This document shows positions 1-8,899 of a stretch of DNA of 58,555 nucleotides, in pieces. The first letter of the stretch is position 1. Each line of letters starts with the position of its first letter. The notes under the pieces are model-generated. The model was not told the origin of the DNA and searched no databases. It was given only the letters and a program-made list of their open reading frames with translations. Source of the stretch: Caldilineaceae bacterium SB0661_bin_32 (GTDB lineage: Bacteria; Chloroflexota; Anaerolineae; Caldilineales; Caldilineaceae); the NCBI GenBank assembly GCA_009841235.1, contig VXMH01000007.1, positions 1 through 58,555 on the forward strand, read 5' to 3'. Both the position numbers and the translations under genes were made by a program.

Positions 1-23
1 ACATGCACACCCTCCCCAAAAGC

Positions 24-52
24 TTGACACCATTCCCCCTCCCCCGTATAAT
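24..52 (+). promoter_or_regulatory. Sigma-70 promoter, perfect consensus
   Basis: TTGACA at 24-29 and TATAAT at 47-52 are separated by exactly 17 bp, a full match to the housekeeping consensus. It lies about 108 bp upstream of the dioxygenase start at 160 and probably drives the dioxygenase and the sugar importer genes that follow on the same strand. No operator could be recognised. Confidence 0.8.
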
Positions 53-159
53 CCAACCCATTCCCTTCTTCAAATCCTAGCGACCGCCCAGGATCCCGCC
101 CTGCGGCGTCGTTGCAGACAACGCACAAAACAACGCCGTTCAGACACAGGAACAATCCC

Positions 160-1086
160 ATGACTCTGACAGCAATGATGGACACCCCCGCGCCGACGGT
201 GACGCGGCCGGAAGTCACCGCTGAACACGCCGCCTCCTTCCGTGAAAACGGCTTCCTCGCGCTGCCGGACGCGCTGACGCCGGATGAAGTGCAGGCACTG
301 CGCGCTGAGACCGTGCACATCTGCCGCGGTGAAATGGGCGATGTCAACGGCCTGCCGCCCGTCGACCCCGACGACAGCGACGACGAGGTGATCCAGCGCA
401 CGCTCTGCGTCCATTTCCCGCACAAGCTCTCACAGTTGATGTTCGACACGCTCGCGCACCCGTCGATCTGTGACGTGCTGACGCGGATGATCGGACCCAA
501 CGTCAAAAGCATGCAGTCGATGCTCTTCATCAAGTCGGCCGGCAAGCCGGGCCAGGCCTGGCACCAGGACGAAGCCTTCATCCCGACGCGGGACCGCTCC
601 CTGAACGCCGCCTGGATCGCGCTCGACGACGCCACCGTCGAAAACGGCTGCCTCTGGGTCATCCCCGGCTCCCACGCCAACGGCCTGATCTGGCCCGCCA
701 GGGAGCACGATGACGAGCGCTTCGACTGCGTGGTGGAGGCCTATGACTTCCCCTACACCGACGACGACGCCGTGCCGGTCGAGGTGACTGCCGGCAGCAT
801 CGTCTTCTTCAACGGCTATCTGCTGCACCGCTCCCTGCCCAACCGGGCCGCCAGCGGATTCCGCCGCGCGCTCGTCAACCACTACATGAGCGCCGAATCG
901 CTGCTGCCCTGGCGCTATCCGGGCAATGCTGAACTGGGCGTAGCCAGCTTCGACTTCCGCGACATCGTCATGATCGCCGGGCGCGACCCCTATGCCTGGA
1001 AGGGCACGGAGGAGATCTCCTTCTCGCACATCCGCCCGGACCGGGAAGGCGGCTGCCAGTGGCCGACGAAAAAGGAAGAGAGTTGA
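160..1086 (+). CDS. Phytanoyl-CoA dioxygenase family protein
   Basis: A 308-residue Fe(II)/2-oxoglutarate oxygenase of the PhyH family, cytoplasmic. The iron triad is visible: His135 and Asp137 in WHQDEAF, and His223 in YLLHRSLPN, with the following Arg-rich stretch (GFRRALVNHYM) that usually binds 2-oxoglutarate. The ATG at 160 is preferred over an in-frame ATG at 112 because AGGAAC lies just upstream and the family domain starts soon after. It is the first gene behind the strong promoter at 24-52 and precedes a sugar importer. PhyH-family genes are often found beside carbohydrate uptake genes in Chloroflexota, but the substrate cannot be read from the sequence. Family sure; substrate unknown. 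Confidence 0.9.
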   Translation: MTLTAMMDTPAPTVTRPEVTAEHAASFRENGFLALPDALTPDEVQALRAETVHICRGEMGDVNGLPPVDPDDSDDEVIQRTLCVHFPHKLSQLMFDTLAHPSICDVLTRMIGPNVKSMQSMLFIKSAGKPGQAWHQDEAFIPTRDRSLNAAWIALDDATVENGCLWVIPGSHANGLIWPAREHDDERFDCVVEAYDFPYTDDDAVPVEVTAGSIVFFNGYLLHRSLPNRAASGFRRALVNHYMSAESLLPWRYPGNAELGVASFDFRDIVMIAGRDPYAWKGTEEISFSHIRPDREGGCQWPTKKEES

Positions 1087-1225
1087 ACGCGCGCGATCAT
1101 GCAGTGCGCGTGCGGAGGCAACGCGACGGAAGGTTTCCTGAATGAAATTCAGTGCAGCTTTCAAAAAAGTGCCCGAGGGCTACACGGAATCAACTATCTT
1201 TTCACAATCCAAAGGAGCCAAATCA

Positions 1226-2614
1226 ATGTCCAAGTTGCAACACAACGCCATCAGCCGGCGATCTTTCCTCAAGGCAAGCGCCCTGACGGTTGGCGGAACA
1301 CTGCTGGCGGCCTGCGCAACCCCGGCGGCTGCGCCAGCCGGAGACGGCGGCGGCGATGCCGGCGCCAGCATGGAGACGATCGAGATGCGCCTCTCGGCCT
1401 GGGCCGACGTGCAGGACGCCGTCGTCTATGAGAACATGGTCAACGCCTACATGGCGCAGAATGAAGGCGTGAGCGTCTCCGTGGAGCAGTACCCCGGCGG
1501 CTACTATGAGAAGATTCAGGCCAACTTCGCCGCGGATGACTCCGCCGATGTCCTCTACTTCCAGGGCTGGATATGGCAGGCCTACGCCGAAAACCAGGTG
1601 ATTTATGACATGAGCGACTATATCGCTCGTGACGGCGCCGATGACTTCTTCCCCGGCGGCGAAAACTACGACAACCAGACGCTGTGGCAGGGCGGCCGCT
1701 ACATGACCCCCACCGACACCGGCTCGCTGGTGATCTATTACAACAAGGACCTCTTCGACAAGAAGGGCGTCGCCCATCCACAACCGGGCTGGAAGTGGGA
1801 AGAGTTCCAGCAGATCATTCAGGACCTCTCCTATGAAGAGGACGGCACCAAGTTCTATGGTTGGGGCCAGGCACAGGGCTGGAACGGCGCCTATGGCCGC
1901 AGCACCACCTTCATGCGCCGCAACGGCCATATTGAATGGGACCGCATTACCGAGCCGACCGAGGCCTACTGGGATAACGAGGACATCGCCTCTGCGCTGC
2001 AGTATCTGGTCTACGATGCGATCGCCAACGACTGGAGCCCCGGTCCGGAGGTGGTCGAGGGCGGCGGCGTCGGTGTCGATACCGGACGCGTTGCCATGTA
2101 CCTGGAAGGTCCGTGGGTGATGCCCCGCCTGCAGGGCGAACTGGCCACGACCGAAGAGGGCATCAACTTCGACGTGATTGAGGCGCCGACGGGCACGGCT
2201 GATACCAACTTCACCTTCGGCCACGTGCACGGCCATGTGATCACATCACCTTCCGCGCACAAGGATGAGGGCTGGGACCTCATCAAGTTCATCCTCGGCG
2301 AAGAGGGCCAGACCATCATAGCCAACGGCGGCCGCATGTGCGGCACGCCGGACAACATCGCCAACATCTGGGGCGAAATCGCCTCCGGTGTCTATGGCTT
2401 CGAGAACACCGATGCTTTCGCCAACACGATGCGCGAGAGCTCGATCTCCGTGATCTTCGGTGAAGGTTCACAGCTCCAGGCCTACGGCGGCGGCCCGATC
2501 ACCGTCCTGTGGGACAAGCTGCTGGGCCAGACCGAGTCCGCAGCCGAAGCGCTCGCGATCGCGCAGCCGGAAATCCAGTCGCACCTGGATCAGTACTGGG
2601 CCGACCGCGCTTAA
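1226..2614 (+). CDS. ABC sugar transporter substrate-binding lipoprotein
   Basis: Family 1 extracellular solute-binding protein of 462 residues, the recognition component of a CUT1-type carbohydrate importer. The N-terminus carries a twin-arginine signal (SRRSFLKASAL) followed by a lipobox ending LLAAC, so it is exported folded and lipid-anchored outside the membrane. A low-complexity Ala/Pro/Gly linker follows, then the two-lobed binding fold; Trp/Tyr-rich segments (QGWIWQAY, GWKWEEF, GWGQAQGW) suit sugar stacking. An upstream in-frame ATG at 1142 is rejected: the ATG at 1226 has AAAGGAG at 1211-1217 and places the Tat motif properly at the N-terminus. Permeases follow. The sugar is not identifiable. 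Confidence 0.93.
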   Translation: MSKLQHNAISRRSFLKASALTVGGTLLAACATPAAAPAGDGGGDAGASMETIEMRLSAWADVQDAVVYENMVNAYMAQNEGVSVSVEQYPGGYYEKIQANFAADDSADVLYFQGWIWQAYAENQVIYDMSDYIARDGADDFFPGGENYDNQTLWQGGRYMTPTDTGSLVIYYNKDLFDKKGVAHPQPGWKWEEFQQIIQDLSYEEDGTKFYGWGQAQGWNGAYGRSTTFMRRNGHIEWDRITEPTEAYWDNEDIASALQYLVYDAIANDWSPGPEVVEGGGVGVDTGRVAMYLEGPWVMPRLQGELATTEEGINFDVIEAPTGTADTNFTFGHVHGHVITSPSAHKDEGWDLIKFILGEEGQTIIANGGRMCGTPDNIANIWGEIASGVYGFENTDAFANTMRESSISVIFGEGSQLQAYGGGPITVLWDKLLGQTESAAEALAIAQPEIQSHLDQYWADRA

Positions 2615-2621
2615 TCAGTGC

Positions 2622-2654
2622 CCGACGGCCAGTAAACCGGTTACTGGCCGTCGG
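2622..2654 (+). promoter_or_regulatory. Intercistronic RNA hairpin after binding-protein gene
   Basis: CCGACGGCCAGTAA (2622-2635) and its exact reverse complement (2641-2654) form a 14-bp perfect stem with a 5-nt loop, 8 nt after the binding-protein stop and 29 nt before the permease start. There is no T-run, so it is not a standard intrinsic terminator. Inference: such hairpins between binding-protein and permease genes protect the upstream mRNA or partly stop transcription, giving more binding protein than permease. Confidence 0.75.
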
Positions 2655-2682
2655 TTCCTCGTCAATCTGGGAGCACACCTCT

Positions 2683-3624
2683 TTGACTGCCACCACATCG
2701 ACACCCGGAATCCAGACACAGCCGCAGGCCCGGCGGCGTATGTCCGCGGCCCAGCGCCGCGACCTGCGCGACGGCCTGCTCTTCACCAGCCCCTTCATCT
2801 TCGGTGTGCTCGCGCTCTGGGTCGGGCCGATGCTCTACTCCATCTTTCTGATCCTGCACAAGTGGAACATGTTGGCGCCGCCCAAGTTCATCGGGACGGG
2901 CCATTTCGAGCGCATGTTGAACGACCCGCTCGTGGGCAAGTCGCTCGTCAACACCGCCTACTACACCTTTATCGGCGTCCCGCTGCAGCTGGTGGTCGCG
3001 TTCGCGCTGGCTGTGATGCTCAACCAGCAGATCCGCGGGCTCAGCATCTATCGCACCGTCTACTATCTGCCCTCCATCACCCCTGCTGTCGCCTTTGCCG
3101 TCGTTTGGGTCCAGATCCTCAATCCTGAATTCGGCGTGCTCAACGAGGTGTTGCACTGGTTTGGGCTGGGGCCCATCAACTGGCTCTTCGAGCCGGCCTG
3201 GGCCAAACCCGCCCTCATCATCATGAGCCTGTGGCTGACCGGCTTCCAGATGATCATCTTCCTGGCCGGCCTGCAGGGGGTGCCGCAGGAGCTGCAGGAG
3301 GCCGCTGAGATCGACGGCGCCAACGCCTGGCGGCGCTTCCTTAACGTAACCATCCCGATCATCTCGCCGATCATCTTTTTCAACATGATCATCGGCATCA
3401 TCGCCAGCTTCCAGGTCTTCACCACCGTCTTCATCATGACCGACGGCGGCCCGCAGAACGCCACCCTCTTCATGGTGCTCTACATTTACCGCAACGCCTT
3501 CGAGCTGTTCCGGATGGGCTATGCCGCCTCGCTGGCCTGGATCCTGTTCCTGATCATCATGGCCTTCACCGCGATCCAGTTCTTTTTCGCCAATCGCTGG
3601 GTCTACTATGAAGGCAGACTATAG
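2683..3624 (+). CDS. ABC sugar transporter permease, MalF-like
   Basis: Integral membrane permease of a CUT1 importer, 313 residues from a TTG at 2683 with GGGAG at 2669-2673 (9-nt spacing); an ATG at 2740 is the alternative. The hydrophobic N-terminal segment (LLFTSPFIFGVLALWVGPML) is typical of the first helix of MalF/UgpA-type subunits, and the EAA loop that contacts the ATPase is clear in the second half (PQELQEAAEIDGANAWRRF). It pairs with the permease at 3690. No ATP-binding subunit is encoded in the window, so a shared MsmX/MalK-type ATPase from elsewhere is probably used. Confidence 0.93.
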   Translation: MTATTSTPGIQTQPQARRRMSAAQRRDLRDGLLFTSPFIFGVLALWVGPMLYSIFLILHKWNMLAPPKFIGTGHFERMLNDPLVGKSLVNTAYYTFIGVPLQLVVAFALAVMLNQQIRGLSIYRTVYYLPSITPAVAFAVVWVQILNPEFGVLNEVLHWFGLGPINWLFEPAWAKPALIIMSLWLTGFQMIIFLAGLQGVPQELQEAAEIDGANAWRRFLNVTIPIISPIIFFNMIIGIIASFQVFTTVFIMTDGGPQNATLFMVLYIYRNAFELFRMGYAASLAWILFLIIMAFTAIQFFFANRWVYYEGRL

Positions 3625-3633
3625 AGGAGACGA

Positions 3634-3693
3634 ATGACCGGGCACGGCGCTGACCACTTCGCATTGGCCGCCGGCCGCCGATTCAGGTTATGA
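3634..3693 (+). CDS. Possible 19-codon coupling leader ORF
   Basis: An ATG at 3634, 4 nt after GGAG (3626-3629), opens a 19-codon frame ending in TGA at 3691-3693, which overlaps the start of the second permease as ATGA. The permease start itself has only a weak CAGG upstream, while the good Shine-Dalgarno sequence serves this small frame. Translation of the leader could deliver ribosomes to the permease start. The peptide has no recognisable domain and may be functionless apart from coupling. It could also be chance. Confidence 0.3.
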   Translation: MTGHGADHFALAAGRRFRL

Positions 3694-4553
3694 CTACAAG
3701 AACGACCCTGCTCCAATCCCGAAAAAGGCAGACGAGGATCGGTCATTTCCTCCTGCACATCATGATGATCGCCCTGGGGCTCACCTTCCTTATGCCGCTG
3801 GCCTGGGTGGTCAGCACGTCGCTCAAGCTGCCCGGCCAGGTCTTCATCACGCCGATCGAATGGATACCAACCGAGCCTAAATGGGACAACTACTTCGAGG
3901 TTTTCAGACGTCTCCCCTTCCATCTCTTCATTCGCAACTCCTTTTTCGTCTCCATCATGGGGACGATCGGCATGGTGCTGAGTTCGCTCACGGTCGCATA
4001 CGGACTCTCGCGCCTGCGCTGGCCGGGGCGCGACTTTGTTTTCACCGTTCTGCTGGCGACGATGATGCTGCCAGCCGTGGTAACGATGATCCCGGTCTTC
4101 ATCATCTTCAAAGAGATCAACTGGGTGGGGACCTTCTACCCGCTGTGGGTGCCGGCCTGGTTTGGCGCCGCTTTCTACATCTTCCTCATGCGCCAGTACA
4201 TGCTGACCCTGCCCTTGGAGCTGGACGAGGCCGCCAAGATCGACGGCGCCTCCAACTTCCGCATCCTCTGGCAGGTGATCACTCCTCTCTGTGGCCCGGC
4301 CGTCGCCACCATCACCATCTTCGCCTTCCTGCAGCACTACAACGCCTTCATGGAGCCGCTCATATACATTTCCAAGAGCGAAATGTACACTCTGCCCCTC
4401 GGGCTCCTCTGGTTCAAAGGCCGCTTCGGTAACTTCTGGCACCTCGTCATGGCCGCCTCCATGATCACCATCCTGCCGGTCATCCTCCTCTTCTTCTTCG
4501 CCCAGCGCCAGTTCGTTCAGGGCGCGCAGTTCACCGGGCTCGCCGGACGGTAG
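3690..4553 (+). CDS. ABC sugar transporter permease, MalG-like
   Basis: Second membrane subunit of the CUT1 importer, 287 residues. It has the usual MalG-type start (a basic N-terminus, then one helix and the conserved WVVSTSLKLPGQVF segment), six hydrophobic stretches, and the EAA loop LPLELDEAAKIDGASNF near residue 180 that docks the ATPase. The gene follows the first permease after 65 nt and possibly is translationally coupled to a tiny upstream frame. It ends only 9 nt from the stop of the convergent lytic transglycosylase gene, with no room for a dedicated terminator between them. Confidence 0.93.
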   Translation: MTTRTTLLQSRKRQTRIGHFLLHIMMIALGLTFLMPLAWVVSTSLKLPGQVFITPIEWIPTEPKWDNYFEVFRRLPFHLFIRNSFFVSIMGTIGMVLSSLTVAYGLSRLRWPGRDFVFTVLLATMMLPAVVTMIPVFIIFKEINWVGTFYPLWVPAWFGAAFYIFLMRQYMLTLPLELDEAAKIDGASNFRILWQVITPLCGPAVATITIFAFLQHYNAFMEPLIYISKSEMYTLPLGLLWFKGRFGNFWHLVMAASMITILPVILLFFFAQRQFVQGAQFTGLAGR

Positions 4554-4562
4554 AACTGACCT

Positions 4563-7253
4563 CTAATACCCCCCGTAAATCCGCAAATAATGCGCATAAT
4601 GCGTCAGGATGCGCTGCAGATACAGGCGGGTCTCGCTGTAGGGAATGCGCTCGATGAAGAGGGCTTCGTCGGGTGCTGAGCGGTCGAACCAGTTTCTGGC
4701 GTTGCCGGGGCCGGCGTTGTAACCGGCGAGCGCGGCGACAGGGTTTTCATGTGCATAATCCTGCACCCAGCGCAGGTAGTACGCGCCGAAGCGAACGTTG
4801 ACGAAGGGGCGGTTGAGCAGACCGGTGGAGTAGTTGGGATAGCCGAGGCGCTGCGCGATCTCCGCGCCGGTGGTGGGGATGATCTGGGTCAGGCCGTGGG
4901 CGCCGGCAAAGGAGCGGGCGGGCGGCTCGAAGAGGCTCTCCTGAAGGATGAGGCTGTAGAGAAGCAGGGGATCGATCTCGAAGTCCGTGGCCTCCTTTTC
5001 CACGAGACGGGAATAGTGCCTGGGGTAGGCGACGCGCTGGATAAAGAGGGGCACGTCGGCCGTATGCCGGGCCTCACTGAGTTGAATGAGACGGTAGGCC
5101 GCGCTGATTGAGAGCCGGTTGGCGCCCAACTCCTCCAGATGCACCATGAGCGGGAACAGGGCCGCGGGATCGTCGCGGTTGCGCCAGTAGACCTGTTCGA
5201 GCAGCTTCAGGCCTTCGGCGCGCAGATCCAGCTCCAACAGCAGTGTGCCGCCCACCAGCGCCGGGTCGGCGGCTATGGCTATCGGCAGAGCCGGGTGGCT
5301 GCTGCTGCCGGCATCAGACGTTCCGGAGGCGTCGTGCCACATCCTCAGCCAGTTTGCGGCGAAGGCGCGGCTGCCGTCGTCGCCGGGCAGCGAGGCCGCG
5401 GCCATTGCATCCATACGAGGGATAAGGTCCTGCCCCGGTTGGCCTTGCAGCGCCAGTTCCAATCCGGCCAGCACACCGTAATAGGTTTCCGGCGCCTGTG
5501 CGGCGAGTGACTGCCACAGGGAGCGGGCCCTGTCTTCCTCGCCCAGGGCATAGCGGGCGCGGCCCAGCCAGTAGGCAGCTGTGCCCGATCGCGCGTCGGG
5601 ATAGTCCGCCAGCAGACGTTCGAAGCTGTTGGCGGCCAGTCCGTGATGGCCGTAGGTAAAGGCGCCGATCCCCAGCACCGCCAACCCGTCCGGCGCGCGC
5701 GGGCTGTCCGGGAAGCTGTCCACCAGCATCAGCAAATCGGCCACGGCTTCAACCAGGAAGTCGGCTGTAGCCTCTGAACGGCTCCCGGAGCCGATATCCA
5801 GGGTACGGTCGGCGCGGATGGCGGAAAGCGCGCTCTGCCACAGGCCTTCGGGGGCGAGCGGGTCGTCGGGGTGATCTCGGGCGAAGGTACGGTAGATGCG
5901 GCGGGCCGCTTCTGGCGCGCCCTGCGCACTGGCCAGCCGGGCGCGGGTCAACCAGGCCTCGCCGAAACAGGCGCAGGCAGGATACCAGTTCATCACCTGT
6001 TCGAGGGCGCGGATCGCCTCGTCCCACTGCCCCAACCCCATATGGGCGCGTCCAAGGCCCAGCCAGGCCTGCCCGGCGCGTTCATCCTGCGGCGACTCCT
6101 GCAGGAAGCGCTCAAAGGCGCTGACGGCCGGAAAGTAGGCCTCGGCATAGACGTCGACCTGCCCGCGCACAAAGAGATCGACCAGCACCTCGCGGTTCAC
6201 CAGTTGGATGAGAGACTGATAGGCGGAGTTGCTTTCCGGGTCCTCCTCCAGGGCCTGCCGCCAGCGGGCGATGGCCGTCCCCTCGTCGCCGGCGGTGGCA
6301 TAGGCCATTCCGGCGCGATACATATAGCCGGCCCGGTGGACTCTCCATATCCTGTAGCCGAGGATCGCATCGAATTCGTTTTCCCGGCTGCGCTCTACCT
6401 CTGAATGCTCGGTCGCGGTCAGGATCTCATCGTAGACGGCTGCGGCCTGGCTCCAGCGGGCATTGCCTTCAAGGATGCCGGCCACCCGGTCGAGAAGGCG
6501 GACCCTTTCCCAGTTGCGGCCGGCATGGTTGGCGGCCCGGCGTAGAGCGTTGGCAGCCTGCTGCCAGTCGCCGGCCGCGAGCCAGGCGTCGGCAATGCGC
6601 TCTGCGACAACCGCGGTGACCTCTGCGTGCTGTTGCAGGAAAGCTTCGTAGGCAGCGACAGCCTCGGCGTTGCGGCCCAAACGGGCCAGCGTCTCGGCGC
6701 GCAGGAATACGGTGTGACTCAGGAAGGGGTCATTCCCCGGCTGGGAGCCGGCCTGCGGCGAGATCTGTTCCAGCACGTTGAAGGCGGACGCCGGCTGTTC
6801 GTCGGCAAGAAAGGAGAGTGCGAGTTGAAAGCGTGCTTCCTGCCGTTGGGCATGGGTGATCTGGGGGTCGGCCAGCAGTGCCTGGAGCAACCGCTGCTCC
6901 CCGCTGTAGTCGCCGTCCTCATGCAGCCAGGCCGCCTGCTGCAAGGGCGTTGCCGCCGCGAATGCCTCAACCGTCGCCCGCTGACGTGGCGCGGAACTGT
7001 TCGCCTGCGCCGCTGCCGACTGCGGCGGGACGGGGGTCGGATCGGTCGCGGCAGGCCCGGATGTCGCGACCGGTGCGGGCGTGCTGGTGTCGGTCGCGGC
7101 GCCGGTGGAGGAATCAGTGGCGATGACGATGGGCGTGGCCGTGGCGGCCGCGCTTCGGTTCCCGCAGCCGCCGAACAACAGGACGAGCAGAGCCAGAATC
7201 GAAAGAGAGAGCGTAAGTCTCAACTGTAACTTTCGTAATGCAGCGCTTGCCAT
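4563..7253 (-). CDS. TPR-containing soluble lytic transglycosylase, lipoprotein
   Basis: Murein hydrolase of the Slt70 type, 896 residues from the ATG at 7253. The signal ends in a lipobox (LLFGGC) and is followed by a Thr/Ala/Pro-rich linker, so the enzyme is probably lipid-anchored outside the membrane. Most of the protein is alpha-helical TPR-like repeats (for example GYMYRAGMAYATAGD, AWLGLGRAHMGLGQW). The C-terminal GH23 domain has the catalytic Glu in LILQESLF (about residue 770), the GLTQIIPTTG motif and AGYNAGPGNARNW. It cleaves peptidoglycan with 1,6-anhydro-product formation by family knowledge. A longer start at 7322 is possible but would put 23 extra residues before the signal peptide. 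Confidence 0.9.
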   Translation of the reverse strand: MASAALRKLQLRLTLSLSILALLVLLFGGCGNRSAAATATPIVIATDSSTGAATDTSTPAPVATSGPAATDPTPVPPQSAAAQANSSAPRQRATVEAFAAATPLQQAAWLHEDGDYSGEQRLLQALLADPQITHAQRQEARFQLALSFLADEQPASAFNVLEQISPQAGSQPGNDPFLSHTVFLRAETLARLGRNAEAVAAYEAFLQQHAEVTAVVAERIADAWLAAGDWQQAANALRRAANHAGRNWERVRLLDRVAGILEGNARWSQAAAVYDEILTATEHSEVERSRENEFDAILGYRIWRVHRAGYMYRAGMAYATAGDEGTAIARWRQALEEDPESNSAYQSLIQLVNREVLVDLFVRGQVDVYAEAYFPAVSAFERFLQESPQDERAGQAWLGLGRAHMGLGQWDEAIRALEQVMNWYPACACFGEAWLTRARLASAQGAPEAARRIYRTFARDHPDDPLAPEGLWQSALSAIRADRTLDIGSGSRSEATADFLVEAVADLLMLVDSFPDSPRAPDGLAVLGIGAFTYGHHGLAANSFERLLADYPDARSGTAAYWLGRARYALGEEDRARSLWQSLAAQAPETYYGVLAGLELALQGQPGQDLIPRMDAMAAASLPGDDGSRAFAANWLRMWHDASGTSDAGSSSHPALPIAIAADPALVGGTLLLELDLRAEGLKLLEQVYWRNRDDPAALFPLMVHLEELGANRLSISAAYRLIQLSEARHTADVPLFIQRVAYPRHYSRLVEKEATDFEIDPLLLYSLILQESLFEPPARSFAGAHGLTQIIPTTGAEIAQRLGYPNYSTGLLNRPFVNVRFGAYYLRWVQDYAHENPVAALAGYNAGPGNARNWFDRSAPDEALFIERIPYSETRLYLQRILTHYAHYLRIYGGY

Positions 7254-7402
7254 AGTTGCTGTGAAATGCGCCCCTGCTCGAGAGGAGGATGCGACGCGAT
7301 GAGAGGGCCGGCGAAAGATCATCGCAGGGAATGATCAGTCCGCGAGAGGCGTTCTGTGTTTGCTTGCACGCTTTCGTCAATGAGTCTGATAGGCATTCGA
7401 TA

Positions 7403-7432
7403 ATGGTAGCAGGGGGGCGTGGACTGTGTCAA
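7403..7432 (-). promoter_or_regulatory. Candidate promoter for the lytic transglycosylase
   Basis: Read on the minus strand, TTGACA (7427-7432) is followed after 18 bp by TACCAT (7403-7408). The -35 box is perfect; the -10 box matches 4 of 6. Transcription would start about 140 nt upstream of the ATG at 7253. Confidence 0.5.
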
Positions 7433-7490
7433 TTTGAAACCGAAAGTCGCTGTCCCCGACCAATGGGAACGGGATGCTCAGGCGCTGTCT

Positions 7491-7519
7491 TTGTTCCGGT
7501 ATTGGCCCTATGCTATGAT
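7491..7519 (+). promoter_or_regulatory. Candidate extended -10 promoter for M28 genes
   Basis: TGCTATGAT (7511-7519) is an extended -10 element with a 5 of 6 match; TTGTTC at 7491-7496 is a weak -35 at 17 bp. It lies about 220 bp upstream of the first M28 peptidase start. Confidence 0.4.
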
Positions 7520-7736
7520 TTCGTGCAAATGAAAACCGGTCCCCTGGAATGAACTCTGTACTTGTCCCAAATGCACTCATCATCGAGCACCTGATCCTTG
7601 CTGGTTTCCTGGTAAAAGGCCCGATCCTGCCAACTGGATAAAGTGTTCCTTCATTCGGGGTTCAGATTTTCTCATATATAAAGAGGACTATGGCATTTCT
7701 CTCCAGCGCTGGGAAACTCCCATAAGGCAGAACCTG

Positions 7737-8819
7737 ATGGCTGGATGGAGACTCATAAAATATTCACTGGCGGGTCTTTTCCTTCTTGCAGCAATTCTAC
7801 TGGTCGCCAGCGGAAGACCCATTGATGACGAGATTGGCCACATTCTCGCCAACGGCCCTACAAATATAAGACCGTACCTCGCAACGGGACCGTCCTGCAC
7901 GGAACTCGAAGAGGGTGCGCAGGAGACACTGGCCAGTGTCCGTCCGCCGCCCGCTACCGCAAAATTCAGCGCCGCCGATCGTCAGGCTCTTGCCATTACC
8001 GCTTTCGGCCACCTGTGCGAGTTGGCGAGAGAAGTGGGGTGGCGGCAGAGTGCCACGAAGGAGGAACGGAAGGCCGCAGAGCTCCTGACGGGCCGCTTTA
8101 CCGAGTTCGGCTACAGCCCGGAGATGCAGAATTTTCGAGTGCGGATAGGGCCTTTATGGAGGAAATCCAGCAACATAATCCTTGAACTTCCCGGTCAGGG
8201 CGAAGGCGTGGTCATCCTGGGCGCGCACTACGACACAGTACGGAGCTCAGTGGGCGCCAACGATAACGCTTCCGGCGTAGGCGTGCTGTTGACGCTGGCA
8301 GAGAGATTGGCGCAGCCGCCCTGGTCGAACGAGATGGTATCGGTCCTCCCGTTCACACTGCGATTCATCGCTTTTGGCGCAGAGGAAACCGGACTGAACG
8401 GCAGTGGCCATTACGTGCGCCAGTTGACCGATGAAGAGTTGGACGCCATCAGGGTCATGATCAACTTGGATTCGGTGGGGTCCGGTACATCTCTCTATTT
8501 TCGGGGGCCATATAACAGCCAGTTGACCGGGTATGTATCAGAAGCCGTTAACAGCTGGTTGACCGGGCAAGTATCAGAAACCGTTAATAGCGAAGGCGTG
8601 TCGGTATCCGCCATGGGCATGAGAGAGGGTTGGAACATCAGCGGCTCTAGTGATGAGGCCGTTTTCAGATACCGTGGGATTCCAACCATTTACTTCTTCG
8701 GCAACGACACGGGACGCGTCAACACCCGGGACGATACGATTGAGTTCATCAACCCGGCGCTGCTGGGAGACGCGGCGCTGCTGGTCCTGGACCTGCTTGC
8801 CTCCCTTGAAGATCTGTAA
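7737..8819 (+). CDS. M28 family peptidase, membrane-anchored, copy 1
   Basis: Predicted zinc metallopeptidase of 360 residues with one N-terminal hydrophobic anchor (LAGLFLLAAILLVAS) and no lipobox. The family zinc and catalytic residues are visible: His164 and Asp166 in GAHYD, Asp176 in NDNASG, Glu216/Glu217 in AEETG, Asp245 in NLDSVGSG. The last ligand, normally His in an HTxxDT motif, is Asn329 here (VNTRDDTIEF), so the zinc site is altered or one metal is bound differently. Residues 260-282 hold a short internal duplication (two similar LTGYVSE/LTGQVSE segments). It is a tandem paralogue of the gene at 8900. Activity is uncertain because of the changed ligand. Confidence 0.88.
   Translation: MAGWRLIKYSLAGLFLLAAILLVASGRPIDDEIGHILANGPTNIRPYLATGPSCTELEEGAQETLASVRPPPATAKFSAADRQALAITAFGHLCELAREVGWRQSATKEERKAAELLTGRFTEFGYSPEMQNFRVRIGPLWRKSSNIILELPGQGEGVVILGAHYDTVRSSVGANDNASGVGVLLTLAERLAQPPWSNEMVSVLPFTLRFIAFGAEETGLNGSGHYVRQLTDEELDAIRVMINLDSVGSGTSLYFRGPYNSQLTGYVSEAVNSWLTGQVSETVNSEGVSVSAMGMREGWNISGSSDEAVFRYRGIPTIYFFGNDTGRVNTRDDTIEFINPALLGDAALLVLDLLASLEDL
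8731..8791 (+). repeat. 61-bp perfect direct repeat, tandem gene duplication
   Basis: Bases 8731-8791 are identical to 9855-9915, in the 3' parts of the two M28 genes. The similarity continues past the stop of copy 1 (TGCCATCTCCGGGG-type flank at about 8830-8855 against 9955-9980), so the duplicated unit included 3' flanking DNA. Copy 1 stops at TAA where copy 2 reads through five more codons. Confidence 0.85.
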
Positions 8820-8899
8820 TGTCGATGCCGGTCATGCCATCTCCGGGGTGAAGACCGTACCGCTGGACTCGTGGACAGTAACTTGAGGGCTGGCTCATT

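Larger units (their letters stand above)
7254..7736. other. Intergenic region between divergent genes
   Basis: This 483-bp gap separates the transglycosylase (-) from the first M28 peptidase (+). It holds one candidate promoter for each direction (7403-7432 and 7491-7519) and visibly lower GC around 7560-7740. I see no RNA gene or repeat in it. Confidence 0.5.
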
